Assembly (NCBI GenBank): GCA_029555885.1
Contig: JAKPQT010000005.1
Location: 1-19,604 of the forward strand
Direction of reading: 5' to 3'
From: Chloroflexota bacterium
GTDB lineage: Bacteria; Chloroflexota; Anaerolineae; CG2-30-64-16
DNA length: 19,604 nt
In this document: positions 7,842-15,493 of the stretch, one piece after another
How positions within the stretch are numbered: the stretch's first letter is position 1
Layout: each line of letters begins with the position of its first letter
Translations under genes and position numbers: made by a program
The notes under the pieces: model-generated
Database searches by the model: none
What the model saw: only the letters and a program-made list of their open reading frames with translations
Told to the model about the DNA's origin: nothing

Positions 7842-8726
7842 CTATTCACAGATGACCGGGTTGGCCAGGGTTCCGATGCCGTCGATTTCCACCCGTACAA
7901 CATCACCGGCCCGCAGCCAGCGCGGGGGCGTGCGCGCGGCCCCGATGCCGGAGGGGGTGCCGGTCGCAATGACATCGCCGGGTTCGAGGGTCATCACCCG
8001 TGTCATATCGGCAATCAGGTGGGCCACGGAGAAGATCATATCTCCAGTGTAGCCGCTCTGCAGCACTTCGTCGTCTGTGGCGCCGGCCGACCGGATGACC
8101 GTACGCAGGTGCAAGTCCTGCGGGTCGGCCACCTCGTCAGCCGTCACCAGGGCGGGCCCCATCGGGCAGAAGGTATCCACGGTTTTGCCGAGCACCCATT
8201 GGCTGGTCCGGTTCTGCCAGTCGCGCGCGCTCACGTCGTTGAGCGGCATGTAACCCGCGACATAAGTCAGCGCCTCGGCCTCCGGCACATTGCGCGCGCG
8301 CCGGCCGATGACAACGGCCAGCTCGCCTTCGTAGTCAGGCTTTTCGACGGCAGCCGGCACCACAATGGGTTCACCATGAGCGATGACCGAGTTAGCGTAC
8401 TTGGCAAAGATGATCGGAAACGGCGGACGTGAGGCGTTGGACTCTTTGGCGTGTTCGAGGTAGTTCTGACCGATGCAGATGATCTTGCCCGGTCGAGGGA
8501 GCGGCGCCTTGAGCGTGACATCTGCCAGGGCATAGGTGCCTGGGCCCCCAACCGTGGCCGAAACCTGGGCCGCGATATCCAGCAGCGCCTCACCACCCTG
8601 CAGCAGTGTCAGCAGGTCCGTCGGCAGACGTGCGTCGCGGGCGTGCAGGTCGCATACACGCGTCCCGTCCGAGATCAACGCACCCGCCCGAGTTGTCCCG
8701 CCATGGACGAAGGTTACCAGTCTCAT
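7842..8726 (-). CDS. Fumarylacetoacetate hydrolase (FAH)-family protein
   Basis: This 294-residue FAH-superfamily enzyme has a small N-terminal domain (1-70) followed by the FAH fold. Metal-binding acids are visible: E133 and E135 in DYEGELAVVIG and D164 in NDVSARDW. The family opening GQNYLEHA lies at 86-93, and the typical ending GDVIATGTPSGIG at 250-262. Members hydrolyse C-C bonds of 1,3-diketo acids, decarboxylate oxaloacetate or hydrate dienoates. In sugar operons with SDRs, close relatives are 2,4-diketo-3-deoxy-L-rhamnonate or -fuconate hydrolases, giving pyruvate plus lactate; that is my preferred reading given two SDRs, an LDH2 protein and a pyruvate-type dehydrogenase downstream. 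Ureidoglycolate lyase and acylpyruvase are alternatives. The ribosome site GGGGAGGGG precedes the ATG at 8726. An unusual repeated element lies just upstream at 8753-8776. Confidence 0.88.
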   Translation of the reverse strand: MRLVTFVHGGTTRAGALISDGTRVCDLHARDARLPTDLLTLLQGGEALLDIAAQVSATVGGPGTYALADVTLKAPLPRPGKIICIGQNYLEHAKESNASRPPFPIIFAKYANSVIAHGEPIVVPAAVEKPDYEGELAVVIGRRARNVPEAEALTYVAGYMPLNDVSARDWQNRTSQWVLGKTVDTFCPMGPALVTADEVADPQDLHLRTVIRSAGATDDEVLQSGYTGDMIFSVAHLIADMTRVMTLEPGDVIATGTPSGIGAARTPPRWLRAGDVVRVEIDGIGTLANPVICE

Positions 8727-8746
8727 TCAGTCCCCTCCCCTATAAG

Positions 8747-8776
8747 ATTATGGTTAGCGGTGAGATCACGTTAGCG
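8747..8776 (-). promoter_or_regulatory. Candidate promoter/operator upstream of the FAH gene
   Basis: In the 83-base gap before the FAH gene, the plus strand carries GTTAGCG twice (8753-8759 and 8770-8776), separated by GTGAGATCAC, whose ends GTGA/TCAC are inverted repeats. Immediately downstream in the transcription direction is CATAAT (rc of 8747-8752), a good -10 match with no matching -35. The repeated element lies exactly where the -35 would be. This layout would suit a protein-dependent promoter or operator. It does not resemble the 17-bp repeats at the other two promoters. The call rests on pattern only. Confidence 0.35.
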
Positions 8777-8809
8777 TCCAAGCAGTAGTCGGCAGCGGTC
8801 GTCGGCTGC

Positions 8810-9493
8810 TCAAGGCGTATAGGCCAGCAGGACGCGCTGGTAGCCGGCCTCCAGATGCCCGTTGATCACCTCGAGGGCACGCGACTCCACGCCGGCAGCA
8901 AGCGCGTCGACAATCTCCTGGTGCCCGAGGGCCAGCAGTTCCGCAAAGTCGGGATTGGCGGTGTTGCGGCTCAAGAGAAAGATGTAGATTTGAGGTTTCA
9001 GATGGTTCCAGAAATTGATCAGCCGCTTGTGCCCGCTGCTCTTGAATAGTGCATCGTGAAAGCGCAGGTCAAGAGCGGCTGCCTCAGGTGGGGTGAGGGC
9101 GGCGCCGGGAGCCGCACGCATTGCGTCTACGATTGCCTGTAGTTCCGCCATGTGAGCGGGATCGGGGGCCCGGCACAGGCGGCGGATGGCCAGCGGCTCC
9201 AGAACTGCCCGCAGACTGTAGACTTCTTCTACATCTGCGCGCGCCATGCGCGCCACCAGTGCGCTGCGGTTGGGTCGCATGACGACGAGGCCCTCGAGTT
9301 CCAGGCGGCTGAGGGCCTCGCGCACGGGCCCCCGGCTGACGCCCAGGATGGCGGCAAGCGCAGATTCCCGCAAGGGTTCTTCCGGCGGCAAGGTCCCATC
9401 AACAATCGCCTCGCGAAGCCTGACGACGATTTCGTCCGCCATCGCCAGCCGGGGCGATGGCGCAAGCGATTCCAGGTGTTCAACTGACATCAT
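8810..9493 (-). CDS. GntR-family transcriptional regulator, FCD (FadR) subfamily
   Basis: This is a DNA-binding regulator that most likely controls the surrounding catabolic genes in response to a pathway acid. A winged helix-turn-helix is at about 17-82 (counting from the second Met), with LRESALAAILGVSRGPVREALSRLELEGLV typical of GntR proteins. The C-terminal FCD ligand domain (about 87-214) keeps the metal-binding pattern D141/H145 (DLRFH), H190 and H212. The frame is open to 9607, but that upstream part contains a near-consensus promoter, so the true start is one of two adjacent ATGs at 9493 or 9490; neither has a strong ribosome site (a GAGA is nearby). The gene sits inside the operon but has its own promoter, with a 17-bp inverted repeat over the expected start point, suggesting autoregulation. 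Confidence 0.93.
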   Translation of the reverse strand: MMSVEHLESLAPSPRLAMADEIVVRLREAIVDGTLPPEEPLRESALAAILGVSRGPVREALSRLELEGLVVMRPNRSALVARMARADVEEVYSLRAVLEPLAIRRLCRAPDPAHMAELQAIVDAMRAAPGAALTPPEAAALDLRFHDALFKSSGHKRLINFWNHLKPQIYIFLLSRNTANPDFAELLALGHQEIVDALAAGVESRALEVINGHLEAGYQRVLLAYTP

Positions 9494-9557
9494 AGCGAAT
9501 CTCGGTAAGGGTCCTTTGCTCAGGCTGGATGTCCTGCAAATTTTCGTTGCATGCAGA

Positions 9558-9574
9558 TTGTTAACTGTTATCAA
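9558..9574 (-). promoter_or_regulatory. Candidate operator of the GntR regulator (17-bp inverted repeat)
   Basis: On the minus strand this reads TTGATAAC-A-GTTAACAA, two 8-base arms around a single A with one mismatch. It lies 4 bases downstream of the -10, over the predicted transcription start, where a repressor would block initiation. FadR/FCD regulators bind compact palindromes with GT...AC cores, which fits. A similar 17-bp sequence occurs at 17454-17470. Confidence 0.55.
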
Positions 9575-9578
9575 AACC

Positions 9579-9607
9579 AGTGTAGCAGAAGACCTGTTAT
9601 GTGTCAA
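9579..9607 (-). promoter_or_regulatory. Sigma-70-type promoter of the GntR gene
   Basis: On the minus strand TTGACA (9607-9602) is a perfect -35, followed by a 17-base spacer (9601-9585) and TACACT (9584-9579), a four-of-six -10. The predicted start is near 9572, giving an untranslated leader of about 80 bases. It would make the regulator and downstream genes partly independent of the upstream genes. Confidence 0.75.
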
Positions 9608-9625
9608 GGCAGCTTGTGCGTCTTG

Positions 9626-10123
9626 TCACTGACCGGGGCGATGCAAAACCTTGACAACGATCTTTTTGACATCGGTCGGCTGGGCCGGCTTATCCCCGAT
9701 CGCGACTGCCAGCCGCGGTGCGTGCGCATCTTCCGGCCAGAGCACGGCCATCTGCCCGGCAGTGAGCCGGACGAGCGTCAGGGCGGCAGGCGGCGCCGAC
9801 CCAAATTCCACATCCTTCGCCGTATCATACGGAGTCGTTACAGTGAATTGCTCAAGCGGCGCCCAGCCGAGTGTCTCGCTGCCGCTGACCACGTACTGGA
9901 TGTCGATGTAGCGGCGATGCGCTTCGAGGTGCGGGCTGCTGCCGGTGGGTAGTGGCTCAGTCCGGTAGGATTGGACCAGGGCATAGACCAGATCGCCGTC
10001 AATGGTGACACGGCCGTCGTCCAGATGTTGGCCTTCGGTGTGTCTCAGGAAGTCAAGGGCCATGCCGAGCAGCCGTGTGCTCGCGGCCTGGCTCGCGAAG
10101 TGCTTAAGGTCTGATACAATCAT
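9626..10123 (-). CDS. YhcH/YjgK/YiaL-family (DUF386) cupin protein
   Basis: This 165-residue single-domain cupin-like protein belongs to the YhcH/YjgK/YiaL family, small cytoplasmic metal-binding proteins found in sugar-acid, sialic-acid and galactoside operons (one relative was named beta-galactosidase subunit beta). Family marks are the metal-binding segment EAHRRYIDIQYVVSG (67-81, with E67, H69 and D74), WPEDAHAP (129-136) and the ending KKIVVKVL (153-160). The biochemical role of the family is poorly settled; an anomerase or isomerase-like role on sugars has been suggested for relatives. The ATG at 10123 overlaps the stop of the alpha-galactosidase gene by four bases (ATGA), so the two are translationally coupled, pointing to a job on the sugar that GH36 releases. 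Confidence 0.92.
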   Translation of the reverse strand: MIVSDLKHFASQAASTRLLGMALDFLRHTEGQHLDDGRVTIDGDLVYALVQSYRTEPLPTGSSPHLEAHRRYIDIQYVVSGSETLGWAPLEQFTVTTPYDTAKDVEFGSAPPAALTLVRLTAGQMAVLWPEDAHAPRLAVAIGDKPAQPTDVKKIVVKVLHRPGQ

Positions 10124-12105
10124 GCGCTTGCTCCTTGCGCTGTACGCTTATAGAGAAGGATAGCTGCCGCGGGCCTGGTGTTGAGGGTGACAGGCAGGCC
10201 TTGTTGTGTCAACGTCTGCCCGCTGTACTCGACTGGCTCTCCGCCGTCAAGGTCGGTCACGGAATACTGCGCCTCGGCTGTCAGGCCGCGCAGGGGGAAG
10301 CAAGCCCCGTCAGTGAGTGCGTCCTTCCGGCGGAACGCCTGCACGATGCCGGAGCCGGTTGCCGGATCGTGGAACTGCCAGGCGACCCAGGTATTTTCAT
10401 CCAGCGTGTAGGCTGTGAGAGGATGGAAATCGCTCAGCATATACGGCGCGGCGCGCTGCCAGTCGCCGGCCGCCTGGCGCACTGCGGCCCAATCGATATC
10501 CTCGCGGCGCACGTCAACGGCAATGCCGAAGCCGGGCGACAATGAGCTGCGGGCGGAGTAAGCGAAGTCCTGGGGGTTGAAATAGACGCCCTGCCCGAAA
10601 TAAGGAATCCACGAGGCCAGCGCATAGGTGTGCCCCTGGTTGCCCGTCGCATAGGCCGGGTCACCGGCGAAAGATTGGTAGTCGCTGCGCAGCAGGGGGA
10701 CGGCGCGCCGCAGCGTTTCGATGTCGTTGCGCCGTCCGCCCGAGGCGCAAGAATCGATGAGCATGCCGGGGTGCCGGCGGATCAGCTCGTCCCAGTACGC
10801 CAGATAGCCCGTCACATAGCGTATCTCCGTTAGTCCCTGCCGATCCTCGGCGTCGGCGTGGCGCCAGAAGGGCAGCGGATCGATGTTGAAGTCCTGCCGG
10901 TACAGGTCCACCCCTTCTGCGACCATCAATCGATCCACGTGGTCTACCAGCCACATGCGCGCCTCAGGGTTGCCCAGGTCCAGCAGCCGCCACCTACGCG
11001 CCCATTCCGGCAAGTCCTCGCCGTCGCCGGCGGTCAGCAGCCACTCGGACTGCCCGGCCAGCCAGGTGCCAGGGGCGACCCGCTCCGGTTCGAACCACAG
11101 GATGAGTCCCATTCCCTGGTCGTGCGCATGATCACTGATCGAGCGCAGCCCGCGTGGGAAGCGCTCGCGATCCACTTCCCAGGTTCCGGTTTCGGTCCAG
11201 GTGCGGCAGGGATACCAGCCGGCATCCATCCACCAGAAGTCGAGCGGTATGTCGTGGGCCTTGTATGCATCGATGAAGCGGATTTCATCGCGCTCGTTGC
11301 ACTTAAGCCCTTCAAAAAAACCCCCTGCACAGGCGGTCAGCAGCGGCGGCACCGGCCCATTCACGAGTTGCGGGGCGTTGTGGGCCAACATCCAGCGCCG
11401 CCAGGTGTTCTGTGCTGCGCTGCGCTCACCCTCCCAGAACATCAGGACCACGCGCGGGGTGCGGGCTTCCTCTCCCGGTTGCAGCCGGAAGTGGGTTGTT
11501 TCCTGCCCGCCGCGCGCGCTGACTGTGCCGGGCGCAGTACGGCTGAATTCAATCGCCCACTGCCCGGGCCAGCCGAGCACGACGATCACACCGCCAGGAG
11601 CCTCCCCCGTGCGCTCGAGATTGAAATAAGGAAAGCCGGTCTGCGTGGGCCGGCCGCCGGTGGGTGCGAGGCGCACCGACGCGCCGGCATCGAGCTGGGT
11701 GACGAGCGGCTGGTAACTGTCCGGCGTGCAGTTATCGCCCTTGTGATGGTGGAGTCTGACCTCCTCGCCCACGCTAAAGATCGCATCGATGGCCTGGATA
11801 TCGCTTAAGATCGGCGTGGCCGTACGGCCCGTGTTCTTGAGGTAGATCGTCCAATCCACCACGGGGAAGTCATGGTACTCGACGGCCAGGAGACGTACTT
11901 CCAGCCCGGTTGTGGGATCCGTGAAGACCAGCCGGTGTTCGGTGCGCCGGTCATCCAGCCGTTGCTCGGCGGCCTCGAACTGCCAGATGGGCCATAGCTG
12001 CGCGCTGGGCTTGCCGCCGTAGCTGAAAGAGAAGGGCGGCTGTTCGCTGGCAGTGTGCTCCGCCAGCCACTGCCGCATCGTATTCAGGGGGTTGCTTGAT
12101 TGCAT
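10120..12105 (-). CDS. GH36-family alpha-galactosidase
   Basis: This 661-residue retaining glycoside hydrolase of family 36 is expected to cleave terminal alpha-galactosides. An N-terminal beta-sandwich (about 25-240) is followed by the (beta/alpha)8 catalytic barrel, with WWMDAGWY at 291-298, the nucleophile D405 in LYRQDFNID and the acid/base D461 in DSCASGGRRNDIE, then a C-terminal beta domain. The frame is open to 12360, but the upstream 85 residues are low-complexity antisense-like and overlap the URO-D gene, while GGAGG lies just before the ATG at 12105. No signal peptide is visible, so it acts inside the cell on an imported substrate. Its stop overlaps the YhcH-like gene by four bases. 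GH36 also contains alpha-N-acetylgalactosaminidases and transglycosylases, so the aglycone and even the exact sugar are open. Confidence 0.92.
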   Translation of the reverse strand: MQSSNPLNTMRQWLAEHTASEQPPFSFSYGGKPSAQLWPIWQFEAAEQRLDDRRTEHRLVFTDPTTGLEVRLLAVEYHDFPVVDWTIYLKNTGRTATPILSDIQAIDAIFSVGEEVRLHHHKGDNCTPDSYQPLVTQLDAGASVRLAPTGGRPTQTGFPYFNLERTGEAPGGVIVVLGWPGQWAIEFSRTAPGTVSARGGQETTHFRLQPGEEARTPRVVLMFWEGERSAAQNTWRRWMLAHNAPQLVNGPVPPLLTACAGGFFEGLKCNERDEIRFIDAYKAHDIPLDFWWMDAGWYPCRTWTETGTWEVDRERFPRGLRSISDHAHDQGMGLILWFEPERVAPGTWLAGQSEWLLTAGDGEDLPEWARRWRLLDLGNPEARMWLVDHVDRLMVAEGVDLYRQDFNIDPLPFWRHADAEDRQGLTEIRYVTGYLAYWDELIRRHPGMLIDSCASGGRRNDIETLRRAVPLLRSDYQSFAGDPAYATGNQGHTYALASWIPYFGQGVYFNPQDFAYSARSSLSPGFGIAVDVRREDIDWAAVRQAAGDWQRAAPYMLSDFHPLTAYTLDENTWVAWQFHDPATGSGIVQAFRRKDALTDGACFPLRGLTAEAQYSVTDLDGGEPVEYSGQTLTQQGLPVTLNTRPAAAILLYKRTAQGASA

Positions 12106-12124
12106 GTTGCCTCCATGCGTTGTG

Positions 12125-13273
12125 CTATAGGGCCAGCGGGTACCGGCCTGCCAGCGCTGCTTCATCGAACATCGCAACCACGTTTTCCGGCGGCACGTCC
12201 AGCTGGATACAGTGGACGGATGCCAGGATGTACCCGCCCCCGGGCGCGAGGTCGCGGATGCGGCGGCGCACTTCGCCCCGCACCTCATCTGTCGTGCCGT
12301 GAGGCAGGACCGCGTGCGTGTCAATCGCGCCGCAGAACGACAGCCGGTCGCCAAACTCACGTTTCAGCCGGGCGGTGTCGCCCATATCGCCCGCCGACAC
12401 CTGGACTGGATTCAGAATATCCACGCCGATGTCGATCAGGTCATGCAACAGGGTGTAGACGTTGCCGTCGGAGTGATAGAAGATCTTCGCCTGGCTGCGC
12501 TGCTTGATAGCGCCCAGAAGCTCTGCATGCAGCGGTTTCACCACCCGGCGGTACATGCGCGGAGAGATCAACGGCGCAGTCTGGCCGCCGAGGTCGTCGC
12601 CGGTCACGATGACGTCGATGTGCTCGCCCGCTTCGGCCAGCAGGCCGTGGGTCCCATCCAGCATCAGGTCGGTCAGCTTGCGCAGCAGCGCGGCGGCAAA
12701 TTCGGGGTCGCCTGCCAGGTCCTGGAACCATCTTTCGACGCCGCGCAGCATGTACGCATATTCGAACGGCGAGATGCCGCTGAGTGCAACGACGGCATAG
12801 CCCGCCTGTTGAATCGCCTGTGCCCGCGCCTTCAACCCGGTAAAGCGGGACGGATGTCCGAGCTCCGGCCAGGGATAGGTTGCCAGGTCATCGACGGTGG
12901 CGCTGGCAAGCGGAGGGTCCACGATCTCATAGTAGGCGTTGCCGGGTCGCAGCTCCCACGTGATGCCCCAGCCATCCACAAAGCGGGTGGCAGTTATCTC
13001 ACGGCCGGCATCCGGGTGATGCGTCGGTGCGGCCCCGGCAATCAAGGGCCTCCCGTCAGACCGGAAGCGCACCATCACCTCTTCATCGAGCAAGCTGTAT
13101 TGCAGGGCGCGCCAGAAAACCTGCGTTTCCCCGCTCATTCCAAGATGGGCCTTCAGCCGATCATACGCCGGCGCGAGCATGGTGGTGACGCCGGAGGTCC
13201 CGAAGAAAATCGGGACCCGGTCCGGCTCCTCATGATTCAGGGCACAGAGCACGCGTTCTCGGGGTGTCAGCAT
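12125..13273 (-). CDS. URO-D-family protein (non-heme), paralog 1
   Basis: This 382-residue protein has the uroporphyrinogen-decarboxylase fold, as in MtaA/CmuA-type methyltransferases and uncharacterised relatives. It opens with the family start TPRERVLCALNHEEPDRVPI (3-22) and carries TGDDLGGQTAPLISPRMYRR (224-243), the FYHSDGN segment (265-271), FCGAID (313-318) and the glycine-rich ending GGGYILASVHC near 345. It lacks the MRQAG substrate-binding segment of true heme-pathway HemE, so it is not a heme enzyme. The HxC zinc motif of MtaA-type methyltransferases is HSD here. The ATG at 13273 has AAGGGAG upstream. It lies between another URO-D paralog (12-base gap) and GH36 (19-base gap). Function is unknown; a decarboxylation, lyase or methyl-transfer step on a pathway intermediate is possible. 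Confidence 0.85.
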   Translation of the reverse strand: MLTPRERVLCALNHEEPDRVPIFFGTSGVTTMLAPAYDRLKAHLGMSGETQVFWRALQYSLLDEEVMVRFRSDGRPLIAGAAPTHHPDAGREITATRFVDGWGITWELRPGNAYYEIVDPPLASATVDDLATYPWPELGHPSRFTGLKARAQAIQQAGYAVVALSGISPFEYAYMLRGVERWFQDLAGDPEFAAALLRKLTDLMLDGTHGLLAEAGEHIDVIVTGDDLGGQTAPLISPRMYRRVVKPLHAELLGAIKQRSQAKIFYHSDGNVYTLLHDLIDIGVDILNPVQVSAGDMGDTARLKREFGDRLSFCGAIDTHAVLPHGTTDEVRGEVRRRIRDLAPGGGYILASVHCIQLDVPPENVVAMFDEAALAGRYPLAL

Positions 13274-13285
13274 GTGGGGCTCCCT

Positions 13286-14413
13286 TCACCGCGTCGGCTG
13301 GCCGGTAACGGACAGGCGCCTGGCTGTCTCCAGCATAGCGATGTAGTTAGCATACTTCACGCCAACCATGACGCTGTTGCCGCAGGTCAGCACCAACCCG
13401 CCCTCTCGGGGCGCAGACTCAAAGGCAACTCGTACTTCTTCCGCGACATCTTCCGCGGTACCTGCTACGAGCGTATCGACATCGACGCCGCCCCAGAAGC
13501 ACAGCTTGCCGCCATAGCGCTCCTGAAGCCGAGGCAGCGTCATGCCGATGCGCGGCTGGATGCCCTGCCAGCCGTCGATGCCGGCCTCGATCATCATGTC
13601 CAGAATTGACCAGATATTGCCATCCGTGTGTTTGATGAAGTATCCGCCTTTCGCGTGGACAGCATCACATTCCGCCTTGAGCCAGGGATATAGAAACTCG
13701 CGAAACATGCGGGGCGACATGAAGGGCGCCTGGTTGCTGGCGATGTCACTGGTCGGCAGCACGGCATCGCAACCCGCGTCCAGCAAGATCTCGCTGACTG
13801 CGATGCAGTAACGCGTCTCGACCTCCACGATGCGGCGGATGAGTTCGGGCCGTTCGATCATGGCCGTGAGCATGTATTCGAGCGTGTAGCGCATGAGCGG
13901 GAAGATGCCGTCGCCGGGCCGTCCCAGGATGAAGTGCGTGCCGCCCATCTCTTTCACGATGTGGTGCACCAGCTCCAGTTGCGACTCATCGAAGTCCAGC
14001 GGAATCTCTTCGATGTCTTCGAGCTGATAATCCGGGTTGGAGAGGAGAAACTGGTGGCCCTCGCTCTCGGGCGAGAAGGCGTACACGCGGCCATCCGGCA
14101 TGCGCCACTTATAGGGGCCGAGGAAAGCCTCCGGTGCGATGGGCGGCTTGTGGCGCGAGGGAACGAGGAAAGCGGGCACGATGTCATGTTCGAACTTGCG
14201 GGCGAGCGCGGGGATGTCATGCTTGCACGATGCAACGTACTCATCGCGACGGCCTTCCCACAGCGCCGTATATTCCTTCCATTTACCCCGGTAGAGTGTC
14301 GGGTGGCCCAAAGCCTGTTCGGTGATGGTATAATCCACGCCGGTTTCGCCTACCGGGATGCGATCCGGAGTGTGGAATTCCAGAGCCGCGATGACTCTCT
14401 CTTTCGGAAGCAT
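13286..14413 (-). CDS. URO-D-family protein (non-heme), paralog 2
   Basis: This second URO-D-fold protein (375 residues) is clearly related to, but different from, the next gene. It starts LPKERVIAALEFHTPDRIPV, has PTSDIASNQAPFMSPRMFRE (220-239), FIKHTDGNIWSILDMM (259-274), FWGGVD (306-311) and an EGGLVLTCGN ending segment (337-346). The HTDGN segment matches HSDGN of paralog 1, so a conserved His and Asp probably take part in metal or substrate binding in both. As there, the MRQAG signature of HemE is absent. A strong ribosome site AGAGGAGGAA precedes the ATG at 14413. The 15-base gap to the previous gene and 12-base gap to the next argue for co-transcription and a shared pathway role. No specific reaction can be assigned. 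Confidence 0.87.
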   Translation of the reverse strand: MLPKERVIAALEFHTPDRIPVGETGVDYTITEQALGHPTLYRGKWKEYTALWEGRRDEYVASCKHDIPALARKFEHDIVPAFLVPSRHKPPIAPEAFLGPYKWRMPDGRVYAFSPESEGHQFLLSNPDYQLEDIEEIPLDFDESQLELVHHIVKEMGGTHFILGRPGDGIFPLMRYTLEYMLTAMIERPELIRRIVEVETRYCIAVSEILLDAGCDAVLPTSDIASNQAPFMSPRMFREFLYPWLKAECDAVHAKGGYFIKHTDGNIWSILDMMIEAGIDGWQGIQPRIGMTLPRLQERYGGKLCFWGGVDVDTLVAGTAEDVAEEVRVAFESAPREGGLVLTCGNSVMVGVKYANYIAMLETARRLSVTGQPTR

Positions 14414-14428
14414 GTGTTCCTCCTCTGG

Positions 14429-15493
14429 TCAAGGTTCAGGCTCATCCAAGACAGTCGCCCGGATGCAGAGTCCATTGGGGGACAGCGCGTGCAGCAGCTC
14501 ATCCAGTTCATGGCGGGCAAGTGTGTTCGCATGGATGATGAGCGGTGTGCCTGCCGCCTGCACGCGCTCGAACGCCGGAATGAGCGCGGCGACGCTTGGA
14601 TCGTGCGAACCTGGATCGACAACTACCTGGACTGCGGCGAGGCGCGACAGCGCGAGCACAGACGGAAGTACGTGCAGGCCAGCCGAATGCAGGTGCATGA
14701 TCGGGTAGTCCAGGCTGGCGCAGATGCGCTCATCGCAGGGTGCCAGGAATCGTTCATAGGTGCGCACAGAGATTGCCACTGCCAGGTCACATTGTGTTAC
14801 GGCTGTCGTACCCGGCGCCCACAAGCCGTATTGCTCGCAGCTCGCCATGCCATCCTCGAATGGCGGCAGGAGGGCAATCTGCTCTGCGACGACTGCAATC
14901 CAGATATCCGTGAGAGCGGCAAGTGTTTCTTCGACCAGCCGCGGGCTCTCTGCGAAGGCAAAACACATCCGCTCGACCCCGACAAGTGCGCCCAGCAGGT
15001 CCAGCGGTCCGCGCATCGGCATCGCAACGCCCAACGGGTAGTGGCCGTTGCACAGGTCACGCAGGACGGCACAGAACTCGCGCAGCTTCTGCAGCCAAGG
15101 ATTGCCTTTCGCGAGCCGAAGGTTCCGCACGCCTTCCCATTCTCCTCCTGGAGACATGGCATACATCGTCCCGCTGTCTTGGACATACCATATCGGACAA
15201 CCGCAGATCGCTTCCAACCACGGGACGTACCAGTAGGCGGTCATGATCCTGAACTGGTCGCCTTCCGTCAGGCCAAGTCCCTGCCAACGTGCGATCATCT
15301 GCCCATGATATGCTTCAGGATCAAGCATGTCCGGGGCCAGGTAGCCTTCCGGCGGCAATCTCAGCCCGGCCGGCACAGGGATCTGTAGCGGCGGCCAAGG
15401 GGCCGGGTCTGGCAGCGACAGGAGTGGCCGGTCCACCGGGGAGCGTTGCCAGAAGGCGCGATGTCGTGACAGCAAGGCGGCTGACGAATTCAT
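14429..15493 (-). CDS. Divergent URO-D-family protein, paralog 3
   Basis: This 354-residue protein appears to be a third, more divergent URO-D-fold member. The C-terminal half shows the clearest similarity: ASCEQYGLWAPG (217-228), RTYERFLAPCDERI (244-257) where the paralogs have SPRMYRRVVKPL, and PIMHLHSAGLHVLPSVL (264-280), which aligns with the HSDGN/HTDGN segment of paralogs 1 and 2 but reads HSAGL, losing the Asp. The N-terminus lacks the usual P-x-R-V opening. Its ATG at 15493 overlaps the stop of the preceding isomerase-like gene by four bases (ATGA), so translation is coupled. Loss of the Asp suggests a changed function, perhaps a non-identical subunit or a different substrate. Family membership is likely but less sure than for its two neighbours. 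Confidence 0.72.
   Translation of the reverse strand: MNSSAALLSRHRAFWQRSPVDRPLLSLPDPAPWPPLQIPVPAGLRLPPEGYLAPDMLDPEAYHGQMIARWQGLGLTEGDQFRIMTAYWYVPWLEAICGCPIWYVQDSGTMYAMSPGGEWEGVRNLRLAKGNPWLQKLREFCAVLRDLCNGHYPLGVAMPMRGPLDLLGALVGVERMCFAFAESPRLVEETLAALTDIWIAVVAEQIALLPPFEDGMASCEQYGLWAPGTTAVTQCDLAVAISVRTYERFLAPCDERICASLDYPIMHLHSAGLHVLPSVLALSRLAAVQVVVDPGSHDPSVAALIPAFERVQAAGTPLIIHANTLARHELDELLHALSPNGLCIRATVLDEPEP

Noticed and set aside
9494..9607. N-terminal extension of the GntR regulator
   Set aside because: The extension contains a near-consensus promoter and inverted repeat, and GntR similarity starts after the ATG pair at 9493/9490.
12106..12360. N-terminal extension of the GH36 gene to an upstream Met
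   Set aside because: The extra 85 residues overlap the URO-D gene in another frame, have no GH36 similarity, and a good ribosome site precedes the ATG at 12105.
12125..15493. hemE (uroporphyrinogen decarboxylase) for heme synthesis
   Set aside because: The MRQAG signature is missing in all three copies and no heme genes are nearby.
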